A stretch of 64,000 nt of DNA, from positions 1 to 64,000 of the forward strand of contig CAKUFA010000005.1 in NCBI GenBank assembly GCA_934647165.1, read 5' to 3'. The DNA is from an uncultured Clostridia bacterium. Lineage in GTDB: Bacteria > Bacillota > Clostridia > Christensenellales > Aristaeellaceae. The first letter of the stretch is position 1. Every line of letters starts with the position of its first letter. Under the pieces are notes generated by a model, which did no database searches, had not been told where the DNA came from, and was given only the letters and a program-made list of their open reading frames with translations. Of the stretch, positions 16,317 through 25,136 are shown in pieces. Position numbers and translations under genes: made by a program.

Positions 16317-18425
16317 TCAACCCTCATCCCCGCCCTTGCGGTATTGAGCCGGCGTATAGCCGTAGGTCTCTTTGAATTTGCGGATGAAATTGCTTGCCTT
16401 GCGATAGCCTACCCACAGACTGATTTCATTTACCGCAAGGTCGCTTTCCTCCAGCAACTGCCGCGCTTTTTCCAGCCGCAATTCTGTCAGATATTCCTTG
16501 AACGCCGTACCCGTCACCTTTTTCACCATGGTGCTGGCATAATCATTGCTCAAGCCAAAGCGATCGGCAATGCTTTGCAGGTCAAAATCCGCATCAAAAG
16601 CGTTTTCCTTCACATATTCCACAATGGCCTGGGCGGTTTCATCCACGCGGTTCATGCGTTCCTCCCGCAGCACAGGGAAAGTTTCCCGCACAAGCTCACA
16701 GGTATCTTTCAACAAAAGGGGCAGCGTGGGCAAAAGCGTCAGCCTGCTTACCTTTTCCCGATCCAGTGCCAAATGCTGTTCCCCTGCCAGCACCCCAAGC
16801 TCTGTCATCAGCTGCGCAGCCATGGTGCTCGTTACCAGCCGGGACGCGCCTGCATTCTCCGTTTGCTGCACAAGCTCGGCGCACAGCTGGCGCATGCCGT
16901 CCTCATCGCCGCGCTGCGCCGCCGTCACCAGCTGCACGGCAAAGGTATGCATGTCGCACAGGTTTTCACTCTTCCATTTCACTGCCCGCAGGTGCGCGGT
17001 CATTGCTTCCATATAGGAGATGGAGATACGCTGCGGCGTGTCGCAGCTTCTGCCACCGTTGCACACTGCACCCCAACGCCCTGCCAGCTCCTGCATGCGC
17101 CGTGCGGCTTCCTCCTCACCACAGGGCTGATCGAACCCGGCAATGACCGCAATCACCTGATCTTCCGGCACCGCCGCGGCATAAAAGGTCACCAATGCGT
17201 CGCTCATGCGTTCAATGCGCTCCGCACGGCCTTCCGCTTCTTTTTCTTCCAAGCCGCTCGCACCCACAACCAACACGCAGTACGCTTTTCTGTTCAGCTG
17301 CAGGTTCATGAATCCCCAGCGCTTGAGCAGGCTTTCATTATAATATCCGCGCAGGATGGTCAGCAGCGTTCGGCTGCGCAGGCGTTTCATGCTGCTGCCG
17401 TTTTCCTGCTCCATGCGCCCCACAAGCTCCTCCAGCTGCACAAACTCGTTGCGGAAGCGCTCGCCGGGCGGCATGTGCCGGTGGATAAAGTCCAACAGAG
17501 GTTTGGCCATTCGCCGTGCCAGTATCGCAGAAACTGCGGCCACCACGACCAGGCACAGGCCAATGCCGGCAAACACCCACTTGGGCAGAGACGAATGCAG
17601 CAGGCTCCATTTGTCATCCGCAAAGGGACAACTGAGCTTCAGTTTGCCATCGGAGGAGGTCACCTCAATGAACCGCTGTCCTTCAGGAATTGCATCGCCA
17701 AGGAACGGCAGCGTTTCCACTCCATTGGCCGTGAAGCTGGCAAGGGGCATCGTCTGCGTTGCCACCTGCACCTGAGCAGGCAGGCTGGCCGCCATTTGAT
17801 GCATGCGCGCATTCAGGCGCTTTATCGGCAGCAAAAACACCGCCAGCGCCCGGCTGTCCGGCCCCTGCGTTTCCACAAAGCGGACAGGCGTTATCAGCAG
17901 CACCGTATCGCCAATCATCAGGCATTCCTGGGTGCGCAGATCGAGCAGGTGGCGCAGCAACAGCGCCGTTTCCTCCTCCCGGATGCCGAAGGCAGCCTCT
18001 GCATAATAAGAGAAATACGCCACTCTGCCATCCGAGATATAAATCTTCTGCCGGCCATCCCCCTCTTCAGGATACAGCAGAAAATATTTATCAATCACCG
18101 GCGAAAAATTGCGGAAGTAGACAAAATCCTCCAGCAATTCAATTTCCCGATAAGCATCCAGGCACACAATGCTTGGCTGATAATAGGAAGTAACGCGAAT
18201 TTTGGATGCAATCTCATTGAGACTCTCGCACTGGTTTTCCAGGTCGTCCGCCGCCAGCTGCATGCCGGACTGCACAGTCTGCACCTCATAGCGTTCAAAC
18301 CGCTCCGCCGCAAATCGCAGCAGGATGAAGGACATGATGCCCGCAAAGAGCACAATCACCGTAAACAGCAGCAGGCCGTAACGGATCACCACGCTCCCGT
18401 GTTCACCCTTTTGCGCCTTTGGCAC
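16317..18425 (-). CDS. Membrane-bound AraC family transcriptional regulator
   Basis: A 702-residue one-component regulator. A transmembrane helix near 14-37 (YGLLLFTVIVLFAGIMSFIL) is followed by an extracellular sensor domain of about 240 residues, a second helix near 282-303 (WVFAGIGLCLVVVAAVSAIL), then a cytoplasmic region. The C-terminal AraC DNA-binding domain has two helix-turn-helices: IADRFGLSNDYASTMVKKVTG and ISLWVGYRKASNFIRKFKETY, ending GYTPAQYRKG. This is the architecture of YesN/YtdP-like regulators that sense extracellular sugar and activate adjacent LplB/YtcP importers. It lies just before the glycan operon. The N-terminus and ATG at 18425 sit about 90 nt below a TATAAT promoter. 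Confidence 0.9.
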   Translation of the reverse strand: MPKAQKGEHGSVVIRYGLLLFTVIVLFAGIMSFILLRFAAERFERYEVQTVQSGMQLAADDLENQCESLNEIASKIRVTSYYQPSIVCLDAYREIELLEDFVYFRNFSPVIDKYFLLYPEEGDGRQKIYISDGRVAYFSYYAEAAFGIREEETALLLRHLLDLRTQECLMIGDTVLLITPVRFVETQGPDSRALAVFLLPIKRLNARMHQMAASLPAQVQVATQTMPLASFTANGVETLPFLGDAIPEGQRFIEVTSSDGKLKLSCPFADDKWSLLHSSLPKWVFAGIGLCLVVVAAVSAILARRMAKPLLDFIHRHMPPGERFRNEFVQLEELVGRMEQENGSSMKRLRSRTLLTILRGYYNESLLKRWGFMNLQLNRKAYCVLVVGASGLEEKEAEGRAERIERMSDALVTFYAAAVPEDQVIAVIAGFDQPCGEEEAARRMQELAGRWGAVCNGGRSCDTPQRISISYMEAMTAHLRAVKWKSENLCDMHTFAVQLVTAAQRGDEDGMRQLCAELVQQTENAGASRLVTSTMAAQLMTELGVLAGEQHLALDREKVSRLTLLPTLPLLLKDTCELVRETFPVLREERMNRVDETAQAIVEYVKENAFDADFDLQSIADRFGLSNDYASTMVKKVTGTAFKEYLTELRLEKARQLLEESDLAVNEISLWVGYRKASNFIRKFKETYGYTPAQYRKGGDEG

Positions 18426-18516
18426 GTTTCCCTCATCCTTTCACACAAACAGCACGCAAAGGACAATGGGCATGCCCATTTCCCCCGCAGTTGTTTTCTT
18501 CCTCGCTTTTTTGTTC

Positions 18517-18546
18517 ATTATAGTGGTTGGCAACGGTTCCGAACAA
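18517..18546 (-). promoter_or_regulatory. Promoter of the AraC-type regulator
   Basis: TTGTTC (complement of 18541-18546), 18 bp, TATAAT (complement of 18517-18522). Perfect -10, moderate -35. Confidence 0.6.
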
Positions 18547-18626
18547 TGCCCAAAAAGCCGCTCAATGCCCTGTTTCCCGTTTTTCGCACTGCAGTGCCGC
18601 AATTTGCGTTGTTTCCAAACTACAAA

Positions 18627-18662
18627 ACAGCCCCTTCCCGACAAGGCCGGGCAAGGGGCTGT
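18627..18662 (-). terminator. Terminator of pgi
   Basis: On the minus strand ACAGCCCCTTGCCCG pairs with CGGGAAGGGGCTGT (one bulge) and TTTTGT follows. It ends 11 nt past the pgi stop codon. Confidence 0.85.
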
Positions 18663-18672
18663 GCTTTCCTTC

Positions 18673-20097
18673 TTACAGGATGTACTCCGCTTTTTCCGCA
18701 GGACGCTTGGCCATTTCAGCCGCCTTTTTCTGATACTTTTCACTCGTGTTGCCCAACACAGCGTAGGAGGCAATTTTGCTTTCCTCCACCCCGGGCTGGT
18801 TGAACGCATCAATATCCAACAATTCGCCCGCGTAGGCTGTCGCCATTTCATAGAAGAAGATCAGCTGGCCAATGGTGTACGCGTTCACCTCCGGCAGGAT
18901 GATCGTCTGGCTCATGCGGCCCTTCTTCATCAGGGCATATTCCGTGCCCTGCCGCTCCGCCTCGATGAGCTGGTTCAGGCTCTTGCCGCCCAGGAACGCC
19001 ACATCCGGGAACTCCTCGCATCCGTGCGGAATGGGGCTGGTTGCGCGGAACTTTTCCACCTTCAAAAGGGTAATCACTTTATCGTAGGGGCCTTCAGTGT
19101 ACAGCTGCAGCTGGCTGTGCTGATCCGTCACGCCCAGGGACTTCACCGGCGTCTGGCCGCAATTCTTGGCCATCCCCTTGCGGGTCACATTCTTGCCCAG
19201 GGATTCCGCCCACAGCTGGCAGAACCAGTCCGCCATGTATTTCAGGCTGTCGGCATAGGGCATGGTCACCTGAATGTTCACGCCCAGGTCTTCCATGCAG
19301 ATATACTGCAGCACCGCTTCCAGCAAGGCGGGATTTTTCCACACATCATCGGTTTTGCAGCGCGCGTCCATGGCCGCCGCGCCCTCCAGCATGGCGCGGA
19401 TATCAATGCCGCACACTGCCGCAGGCAGCAATCCCACAGGGCTCAGCTCCGAGAAACGGCCGCCCACGGAACCGGGGATGAAGAACAGGTCAAACCCGTG
19501 TTCCTTTGCCAACTTAATCAGGTTGCCCTTTTCGCAGTCCGTCGTGGCAATGATGTGGTCAGCCCACTTCTCGCCCACTTCCTTCTTCAGCAATTCGGAA
19601 ATGGTCAGATACTGGCTCATGGTTTCCGCCGTTGCGCCGGACTTGGTGATGACATTGAAGCAGGTCGTCTTCACATCAATCACATCCAGCAGCGCTTGCA
19701 TACGCTCCGGATCAATGTTGTCCTCCACATACAGCCGGGGGCCGCCGCGCTTTTCAGCAGGCAGCTCATTGTAATGCAGGTGATTGAGCGCCTGCTGCAC
19801 CGCGATAGGGCCCAGCGCGCTGCCACCGATGCCCAGCACCACAAACGTGTCGAAATTAGCGCGCACCCGTGCGGCGGTTTTCTCAATCTTCTCCACAATC
19901 TCTGCCTGATTGTAGGGCAACTCCGTCCAACCCAGCCAGCCGGTGCCGCGGCTGCTTTGCACCGCCTGATTAGCCGCCGCTGCAAAGGGGGCATACTCTG
20001 CCACCTGACCTTCGCTGATGCCATACTGGAATCCCAGCGTGTCTGCCATCATATGATTCACGTCCAGCACAATGGGCTTTTTGCACAATTCCGCCAT
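18673..20097 (-). CDS. pgi: Glucose-6-phosphate isomerase
   Basis: A 474-residue phosphoglucose isomerase that interconverts glucose-6-P and fructose-6-P. Landmarks are VVLGIGGSALGPIAVQQAL, the phosphate-binding VITKSGATAETMSQY (SIS fold), PGSVGGRFSELSPVGLLPAA, the GKNVTRKGMAKNCGQTPVKSLG region and a C-terminal QPGVEESK block with the catalytic lysine nearby. The start at 20097 gives the family N-terminus and has AAAGGA about 10 nt upstream; the frame stays open to 20289 without support. An extended -10 promoter lies about 90 nt upstream and a terminator follows directly, so it is monocistronic. Confidence 0.95.
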   Translation of the reverse strand: MAELCKKPIVLDVNHMMADTLGFQYGISEGQVAEYAPFAAAANQAVQSSRGTGWLGWTELPYNQAEIVEKIEKTAARVRANFDTFVVLGIGGSALGPIAVQQALNHLHYNELPAEKRGGPRLYVEDNIDPERMQALLDVIDVKTTCFNVITKSGATAETMSQYLTISELLKKEVGEKWADHIIATTDCEKGNLIKLAKEHGFDLFFIPGSVGGRFSELSPVGLLPAAVCGIDIRAMLEGAAAMDARCKTDDVWKNPALLEAVLQYICMEDLGVNIQVTMPYADSLKYMADWFCQLWAESLGKNVTRKGMAKNCGQTPVKSLGVTDQHSQLQLYTEGPYDKVITLLKVEKFRATSPIPHGCEEFPDVAFLGGKSLNQLIEAERQGTEYALMKKGRMSQTIILPEVNAYTIGQLIFFYEMATAYAGELLDIDAFNQPGVEESKIASYAVLGNTSEKYQKKAAEMAKRPAEKAEYIL

Positions 20098-20182
20098 GTT
20101 CCACATTCCTTTCTGCTCTGCTGCGGCACTTCGCCGCCTTTTGCAAGGGTACGCATTTTCGCCGTCTCCTTGTCCACACATC

Positions 20183-20188
20183 AGTATA
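20183..20188 (-). promoter_or_regulatory. Extended -10 promoter of pgi
   Basis: The minus strand reads TGGTATACT, an extended -10 element with TATACT at the complement of 20183-20188. The -35 region (TTTTCC at 17 bp) is poor. Confidence 0.5.
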
Positions 20189-20260
20189 CCACGTTTTTCA
20201 TTTTCGGAAAAGTGCGGGTAAATACTTTCATGCAGGGAAAGAAGCATCCGCCATTCCCCC

Positions 20261-20289
20261 TTGACTTTTTCACTCAATCTTTCTATCAT
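20261..20289 (+). promoter_or_regulatory. Promoter of the HD hydrolase operon
   Basis: TTGACT (20261-20266), 17 bp, TATCAT (20284-20289). The same pair of hexamers and spacing occurs before ruvC. Confidence 0.75.
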
Positions 20290-20318
20290 GGGAAAAACGC
20301 AAAAGGAGTGGATGCGCC

Positions 20319-20960
20319 TTGACGCAGGAAGCGATGCTTGCCCAGGTTCGCGAAGAGATCCGCGCCCTGTTCACAGGGGATTTTTCCGGCCATGATGCGT
20401 GGCACACCCTGCGTGTGGAACGCACCGCCGCCGCCATCGCCCGGGAGGAAAAATGCAACGAACTGGTGGTTCGCCTCGGCGCGCTTTTGCATGACGCGGA
20501 TGATCCAAAGCTATTCCGCACCACGGATTACGCAAACGCCCGCGGCATTCTCCGCCGCGCCGGCGTGGATGCGCAGACCGAAGCGCAGGTGATTGCCGCC
20601 ATCCGCACGGTATCCTTTAAGGGCGAGGACACCGAAACCCCGGATACGCCGGAGGGCTGCGCCTTGCAGGACGCCGACCGGCTGGACGCCATCGGCGCTA
20701 TCGGTGCTGCCCGAGCCTTTGCCTACGGCGGAAGCCACAGCCGTCCCCTGTATGATCCGGATACGCCGCCGCGCCTGCACATGAATGAGGCGGAATACCG
20801 GGCGAACACAGGCAGCAGTCTCAACCATTTTTATGAAAAACTGTTTCTTCTCAAAGATATGATGAACACTGCCGCGGGAAAGCGTATGGCGCAGGCGCGG
20901 GATGCTTATCTCCACAGCTTCGCGGAGGAATTCCTGGCGGAATGGGCCGGAGAGAAATAA
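20319..20960 (+). CDS. HD domain-containing phosphohydrolase (YedJ/YpgQ-like)
   Basis: A 213-residue HD-fold hydrolase. The metal ligands are H and HD: the SGHDAWHTLRVERTA block, the ALLHDADDPK block (HD pair), and the later ALQDADRLDAIGAIGAARAF aspartate. This spacing is that of the YedJ/YpgQ group, some of which hydrolyse nucleotides or pyrophosphates. TTG at 20319 is used as start because AAGGAG lies 11 nt upstream; ATG at 20334 is the alternative. It has its own good promoter and is followed at 28 nt by a GNAT gene, likely one operon. Confidence 0.85.
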   Translation: MTQEAMLAQVREEIRALFTGDFSGHDAWHTLRVERTAAAIAREEKCNELVVRLGALLHDADDPKLFRTTDYANARGILRRAGVDAQTEAQVIAAIRTVSFKGEDTETPDTPEGCALQDADRLDAIGAIGAARAFAYGGSHSRPLYDPDTPPRLHMNEAEYRANTGSSLNHFYEKLFLLKDMMNTAAGKRMAQARDAYLHSFAEEFLAEWAGEK

Positions 20961-20988
20961 GAACGATGCATGAAAGGTAGATTTGCCC

Positions 20989-21480
20989 ATGAACATTCGC
21001 ATAGCACAGCAGCAGGATCTGCCCGCACTGCTGGATATTTATAACGAGGAAGTTCTTGGCGGCACAGCCACCTTTGACATCCACCCCCAAACCCTTGCCG
21101 AGCGTCAGCATTGGTTCGACGAACACAACCAGGAAAATCATCCCCTGCTGGTTGCGGAAATGGATGGACAGGTCGCCGGTTATGCCAGCCTGTCCGGCTA
21201 CCGTTCCAAAGAAGCCTACAGCGCCACGGTGGAGCTGTCTATTTATGTTGGGAAAGCATATCGCCGCCAGGGTGTTGCCAAAACGCTGATGAAAGCCATC
21301 CTCGCCATGGCCAGGGGCGACGAGCGCACGCATAGGGTGGTATCCGTCATCACCGGAGGCAACGAGGCCAGCATCCGCTTGCATGAGCGCTTCGGCTTCA
21401 CCCATTGTGGAACCATCCATGAGGTTGGTCGGAAGTTCGGCCGCTATCTGAACACAGACACCTACGAGCTGCCAGTATGA
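20989..21480 (+). CDS. GNAT family N-acetyltransferase (phosphinothricin acetyltransferase-like)
   Basis: A 163-residue acetyltransferase. It begins MNIRIAQQQDLPALLDIYN and has VELSIYVGKAYRRQGVAKTLM, the acetyl-CoA pyrophosphate-binding loop (R/Q-x-x-G-x-A/G), plus a C-terminal NEASIRLHERFGFTHCGTIHEVGRK typical of the Pat/YncA branch (methionine sulfone, methionine sulfoximine or phosphinothricin acetylation). ATG at 20989 follows AAAGGT; a TTG two codons earlier is less likely. Second gene of the HD operon. The substrate in this organism is not known. Confidence 0.85.
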   Translation: MNIRIAQQQDLPALLDIYNEEVLGGTATFDIHPQTLAERQHWFDEHNQENHPLLVAEMDGQVAGYASLSGYRSKEAYSATVELSIYVGKAYRRQGVAKTLMKAILAMARGDERTHRVVSVITGGNEASIRLHERFGFTHCGTIHEVGRKFGRYLNTDTYELPV

Positions 21481-21489
21481 GGTAACAGG

Positions 21490-21711
21490 ATGAAGAAATC
21501 TGCATCGGATGCGCGGATGATTACAGTCGGCCTTCTGTGCGCACTTTCGCTTGTTTTGGCCGTGACGGATGCGCTGCCCGCTACTTATCGCCCGGAAATG
21601 CTGGGGATTGCGCTGATTCTTGCCGCGGCGTACGGGGTGATGTATCTTCGTGATCCTCAGCGCAAAAAGAAAAAGCCCGGGAACAGTTTTCCGGGCAAAA
21701 AGCAGCCATGA
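21490..21711 (+). CDS. Small two-helix membrane protein, unknown
   Basis: A 73-residue protein not recognised. Two hydrophobic segments are clear: about 11-30 (ITVGLLCALSLVLAVTDAL) and about 36-53 (MLGIALILAAAYGVMYL). They are followed by a very basic tail (RDPQRKKKK). It starts 9 nt after the acetyltransferase stop with GAGG upstream, in the same operon. Its last 16 codons overlap the stem of a minus-strand terminator. Function unknown. Confidence 0.55.
   Translation: MKKSASDARMITVGLLCALSLVLAVTDALPATYRPEMLGIALILAAAYGVMYLRDPQRKKKKPGNSFPGKKQP
21664..21696 (-). terminator. Terminator for the flavin reductase gene
   Basis: GCCCGG (21675-21680) and CCGGGC (21691-21696) form a stem. On the minus strand TTTTTCTTTTTG follows it. 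It is 110 nt past the flavoprotein stop, inside the 3' end of the small membrane protein gene on the other strand. Confidence 0.65.
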
Positions 21712-21805
21712 GTCCTTTCCTTGGCGTGCGCCCGCAACGGCGTTCACGAAAAGGAAGGACAGCCTCAGCGCGGAAATGATCGCGCCGGGGTTATTTTAGA
21801 TCGGT

Positions 21806-22354
21806 TTATTTCAGTGCCATACCGTCGGAGAAGGCTTTCCCTACAACCTCGCCGACAACGCGATACACATTCATACCGGGATCAAAAATGATGGGCCGCA
21901 TTTTTCCAAGGTCTACCTTACCGTCCGTCATGATGGATTCGTCAGCCTGTTCGGCCACAATTTCCCCAATGAGATAGCCGCTTTCCGGATCCCAACTGCG
22001 CACAAGGCACTCCATGGTCAGCGGATATTCCTCAATAACCGGCGCGTTAACATGGGCGCTTTTGTGGGTGTGAAAGCCCACCTGCTCAATTTTGTTGATG
22101 CCCTTGCCGCTGACCAGACCGAAGTAATCGGATTCCTTCACGTTATCCGCTGTTGCAAAGGCAACGGTGAACGCGCCTGTTTTTTCAAAATTATCAGTGG
22201 TCTTGTGCCGGCTGAGCATGATGGTGATTTCGCCCATGTCGCTCTGCATCCCCCATGCTGCATTCATGGCATTGGGAACGCCATTTTCGTCATAGGTGCC
22301 GATGATGAGGACGCTCTCCGGGGTCATGACCGCCTTCTTGCCTGTGATTTCCAT
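21806..22354 (-). CDS. Flavin reductase family (FMN-binding split barrel) protein
   Basis: A 182-residue flavoprotein. PESVLIIGTYDENGVPNAMNAAWG and ITIMLSRHKTTDNFEKTGAF are the FMN-binding features of the flavin reductase-like/flavoredoxin group, followed by KESDYFGLVSGKGINKIEQVGF. It probably reduces or carries FMN using NAD(P)H or ferredoxin. No signal peptide; cytoplasmic. The ATG at 22354 has AAAGGAG 8 nt upstream; the longer frame to 22456 is not supported. It has no close same-strand partner. The palindromic repeat begins about 110 nt upstream. Confidence 0.85.
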   Translation of the reverse strand: MEITGKKAVMTPESVLIIGTYDENGVPNAMNAAWGMQSDMGEITIMLSRHKTTDNFEKTGAFTVAFATADNVKESDYFGLVSGKGINKIEQVGFHTHKSAHVNAPVIEEYPLTMECLVRSWDPESGYLIGEIVAEQADESIMTDGKVDLGKMRPIIFDPGMNVYRVVGEVVGKAFSDGMALK

Positions 22355-22465
22355 ATGTTTTTCTCCTTTCTCAATGCAGTTCAAATGGTATTCCTCTTTT
22401 CCTGTCGATATCCTGCTTTTTCGTATGTTTTCCACCCGGCGCCAAAAAATCCGCAACGCATAGAC

Positions 22466-22720
22466 AGGGCGGGGGATTGTCCTCCGCCCTCATCGTGTCG
22501 ACAAAGTGGCTTTGCCACTTTGTCGAGTTTGCATTTTTCACTGTCAGCAAAGCTGACGGCCGTGAAAAATGGAAGGAAGGGTTTCGCCTTTGGCTGAAAC
22601 CACCCCGCCCGACCGGCATAGCCGGTCGATACGAATCCAGTCAGAGGGGCATCATGCCCCTCCGACACCTTCTCATAGGGTTTGTCGACAGTCTGAGGGC
22701 GGAGGATTGTCCCCCGCCCT
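22466..22720. repeat. Modular palindromic repeat, copy 1
   Basis: A 201-bp core (22495-22695) is repeated at 32791-32991 with 6 mismatches. The core contains five hairpins in a row: GACAAAGTGGC/GCCACTTTGTC (22499-22523), TTTTTCAC/GTGAAAAA with inner GTCAGC/GCTGAC (22534-22569), GGTTTC/GAAACC (22580-22601), CGACCGGC/GCCGGTCG (22610-22628) and GAGGGGCAT/ATGCCCCTC (22643-22662). It is closed by TGTCGACAAA (22496-22505) and TTTGTCGACA (22681-22690). Each side carries a 25-bp near-palindrome, AGGGCGG...CCGCCCT (22466-22490 and 22696-22720), alike at 23 of 25 positions. It abuts the stop codon of the GH3 gene. No protein is encoded. Confidence 0.9.
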
Positions 22721-22725
22721 TCTTC

Positions 22726-24846
22726 TTATTGCAGCCGGAACCGCAGCGTCTGCAAATCTTCTTCTTTGGAGCTATGGCCAACCATCAGCAAGAACGTTCC
22801 CGGTTCCACCACTCGCTCTTCCTGCGCATTCACCAGGGCGAAATCCTCCCGGTGCAGCTGTATCGTGATTTGGCGGCGCTCACCGGGGGCAAGTTCCGCT
22901 TTCGCAAATGCAATCAGTTGCTTGACAGGGGTCATGACGGAGCTGACCTCATCCCGGAAATACACCTGCACGGTTTCCGTGCCCGCACATGCACCGGTAT
23001 TGGTTACTGCAACGGAAAGCCGAAGGGTCTCCGGATCAAACTGAGGTGCGTCATAGGCAAAGGTTGTGTAGCCCAATCCTTCGCCAAAGGCAAACAGCGG
23101 CGCTGCCGGCTGATCCGCATACTTGCCGCCGTGCCAACCGGGCAAAGCATTATAGTAAACCGGCGCTTGTCCTGTGTGAACGGGGAAAGAAATCGGCAGC
23201 CGCCCCACAGGAGCATAGGCGCCCGACAGCACGTCGGCCACCGCCTGGCCGCCCGCCATGCCGCCGTTAAAGGCGATGACCACCGCATCCGCCTGCTCAG
23301 CCTCCGCCGCCATGCACAGGGGCTTTGAGGCAATCAACACCAGTGTCAGCGGAATGTTCAGCGCACGCAGAGCACGGAAGAGCTCGCCCTGCCGCCCCGA
23401 CAGCGCCAGGTCAGCCCGGTCGCGACACTCGCCCGTTTGGCGGATGGTATCGCCTAATGCCAGAACAATGGCGTCACAGCCCTTTGCCAGTTCGACCGCA
23501 CCCGCAATATCCGCTTCCCAGTCAGGCCATACGGTGCAGCCCGCGGCAGAAACGATTTCCGCACCGGGGAACGCTGCGCGGCAGCCTTCCAGCAGCGTGG
23601 TATAGGGACGCTGCGGTTCTATCTGATCCGGTTCGTTCGAAGGATGGGTGAAGTACGTCCAGTCGCCATACTGCGCGCGAATATCATCCGCGTTGGGGCC
23701 AATCACCGCAATGCGGCGGGGATTACGCAGGGGCAGCATGCCGTTGTTGCGCGCAAGCACCACGCCCTCCCGCGCCGCCTGAAGCGCCAGCGCCTGGTGC
23801 TCCGCGCAGCCGATGCGGCCTTTGCGGCAGGGCTTTTCAGGCTGATCCAGCAGCCCCATTTCCGCCTTAACAGTCAGGATGTGCAGCACTGCCGCATCCA
23901 CTTGCGCCATGGGCAGCGTGCCCGCCTTGCAGGCTGCCACCGCAGCGTCATAGAATTCCTCCGTGCGCATGATCATGTCATTGCCTGCGGCAACCGCTTT
24001 GCTTGAAGCCTCCGCCAAATCCTCGCAGACGTGCTGCTTCGTCACCAGGCTGCGCACATTGTCCCAGTCCGTCACCGTAAAGCCGTCAAAGCCGAGTTCC
24101 TCCCGCAGCAGATGCTTCATGGCCTGCTCGTGAATGGTCAAAGGCGTACCGTCCAGGGAACCATAGGCAGTCATCACCGTAGCACAGCCCGCATCCGCTG
24201 CTTTCCGGAAGGGCGGCAAAAACACCTCCCGCACCTTGCGCAGCGTCACCTCTGTGTCGCAGGCATCCCGTGCGCCCACCGCCTCACCGTAGGCAATGTA
24301 ATGCTTGGCGCAGGCCAGGATACTCTCCGGATCATCCAGTTTTTCGCCCTGGTAGCCGCGAATGATCGCCGCACCCAATTTGCCCGCAAGATACGGATCT
24401 TCGCCAAAGGTTTCATCCACGCGCCCCCAGCGCGGATCCCGCGCCAGGCACAGCACCGGCGAAAACGTCCAGTGCAGACCATCCTCCGCCACTTCCTCCG
24501 CCGTGGCGCGTCCCACCTGCTCCACCATTGCCGGGTCAAAGGCACAAGCCATCGAGAGCTGGGAAGGGAAAATCGTCGCGTGGCGGTTCAAACAATGGCC
24601 GTGCACGGCATCAATGCCAAACAGCACCGGAATGCCCAAGCGAGAATGCAGTGCCGCCTGCTGCACTTCCCGCGCTTCATCGCCCAGAACGTGCAAAAAC
24701 GATCCCGCGCCGCGCGCCGCCCATTTCAGCGCTTCCTCCCGAGTGCAGTTGGCATAGGAAATCTGCGTCATCTGCGCAATTTTTTCTTCCATGGTCATTT
24801 GAGCCAGCAATTCCGTGGCTCGTTTTTCAGCTTCCTGCCTGTGCAT
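22726..24846 (-). CDS. Glycoside hydrolase family 3 beta-glycosidase
   Basis: A 706-residue GH3 enzyme with the usual two catalytic domains plus a C-terminal fibronectin type III-like domain. Domain 1 has FGIDAVHGHCLNRHATIFP, the substrate-binding KHYIAYGEAVGARDA and the nucleophile in GFTVTDWDNV (Asp260). Domain 2 has IAVIGPNADDIRAQYGDWTY. The C-terminal domain ends VEPGTFLLMVGHSSKE. No signal peptide, so it cleaves imported oligosaccharides, probably beta-glucosides or beta-xylosides. GGAGG lies 9 nt before the ATG. A promoter about 260 nt upstream is followed by remnants of a two-component system, suggesting the gene was once the last member of a sensor-regulated operon. No terminator is seen after it; the palindromic repeat begins 6 nt past the stop. 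Confidence 0.93.
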   Translation of the reverse strand: MHRQEAEKRATELLAQMTMEEKIAQMTQISYANCTREEALKWAARGAGSFLHVLGDEAREVQQAALHSRLGIPVLFGIDAVHGHCLNRHATIFPSQLSMACAFDPAMVEQVGRATAEEVAEDGLHWTFSPVLCLARDPRWGRVDETFGEDPYLAGKLGAAIIRGYQGEKLDDPESILACAKHYIAYGEAVGARDACDTEVTLRKVREVFLPPFRKAADAGCATVMTAYGSLDGTPLTIHEQAMKHLLREELGFDGFTVTDWDNVRSLVTKQHVCEDLAEASSKAVAAGNDMIMRTEEFYDAAVAACKAGTLPMAQVDAAVLHILTVKAEMGLLDQPEKPCRKGRIGCAEHQALALQAAREGVVLARNNGMLPLRNPRRIAVIGPNADDIRAQYGDWTYFTHPSNEPDQIEPQRPYTTLLEGCRAAFPGAEIVSAAGCTVWPDWEADIAGAVELAKGCDAIVLALGDTIRQTGECRDRADLALSGRQGELFRALRALNIPLTLVLIASKPLCMAAEAEQADAVVIAFNGGMAGGQAVADVLSGAYAPVGRLPISFPVHTGQAPVYYNALPGWHGGKYADQPAAPLFAFGEGLGYTTFAYDAPQFDPETLRLSVAVTNTGACAGTETVQVYFRDEVSSVMTPVKQLIAFAKAELAPGERRQITIQLHREDFALVNAQEERVVEPGTFLLMVGHSSKEEDLQTLRFRLQ

Positions 24847-24851
24847 GTTGC

Positions 24852-25068
24852 GTTCCTCCTTCGTTTTTTCCGTTCTCCCGCCGTCGTTGTATCACAACGT
24901 CCGCCGTGGTGCCGATTCCTTCCCGCGAGCGCACGTAAAGATTGCTTTCCTCGCCCTAAAACTGGCGCACCCGCTGCCTCACATTGGCAGTCCTCACTCG
25001 CCCAGTCGAAACCGCGCATGCGTTTCGAGCAGCGGTTTTTCATCGTCCACAATCAGCGCACAATACAC
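24852..25068 (-). pseudogene. Fused remnants of a response regulator and a histidine kinase
   Basis: Reading the minus strand from a GTG at 25068, with AAAGGAGG about 9 nt before it, gives VYCALIVDDEKPLLETHARF, the start of a YesN-type response regulator, stopping after 24 codons at 24994. Further on (about 24960-24852) another frame gives NLYVRSREGIGTTADVVI, the C-terminal end of a sensor histidine kinase, overlapping the GH3 start. The order regulator start then kinase end is what an internal deletion of a regulator-kinase gene pair would leave. The identification is by eye from short segments. Confidence 0.55.
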
Positions 25069-25106
25069 AGCGCAGTCCTCCTTTTTCCCAGCCTGTTTTC
25101 GAAACG

Positions 25107-25136
25107 ATTATAACCGGGTTTTCGCCTGTGCGTCAA
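25107..25136 (-). promoter_or_regulatory. Promoter upstream of the GH3 gene
   Basis: TTGACG (complement of 25131-25136), 18 bp, TATAAT (complement of 25107-25112). A near-palindrome GTTTTCGAAAC (25095-25105) overlaps the expected transcript start and could be an operator. It originally served the lost regulator gene and now probably drives GH3 through a leader of about 250 nt. Confidence 0.65.

Noticed and set aside
16308..18803. An 831-codon open frame on the plus strand
   Set aside because: It is antisense to the AraC-type regulator over its whole length, has no ribosome binding site, and its translation is rich in His, Arg, Gln and Cys as expected of a GC-rich shadow frame.
18466..20322. 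A 618-codon plus-strand open frame
   Set aside because: It lies antisense to pgi, which has clear family motifs, promoter and terminator.
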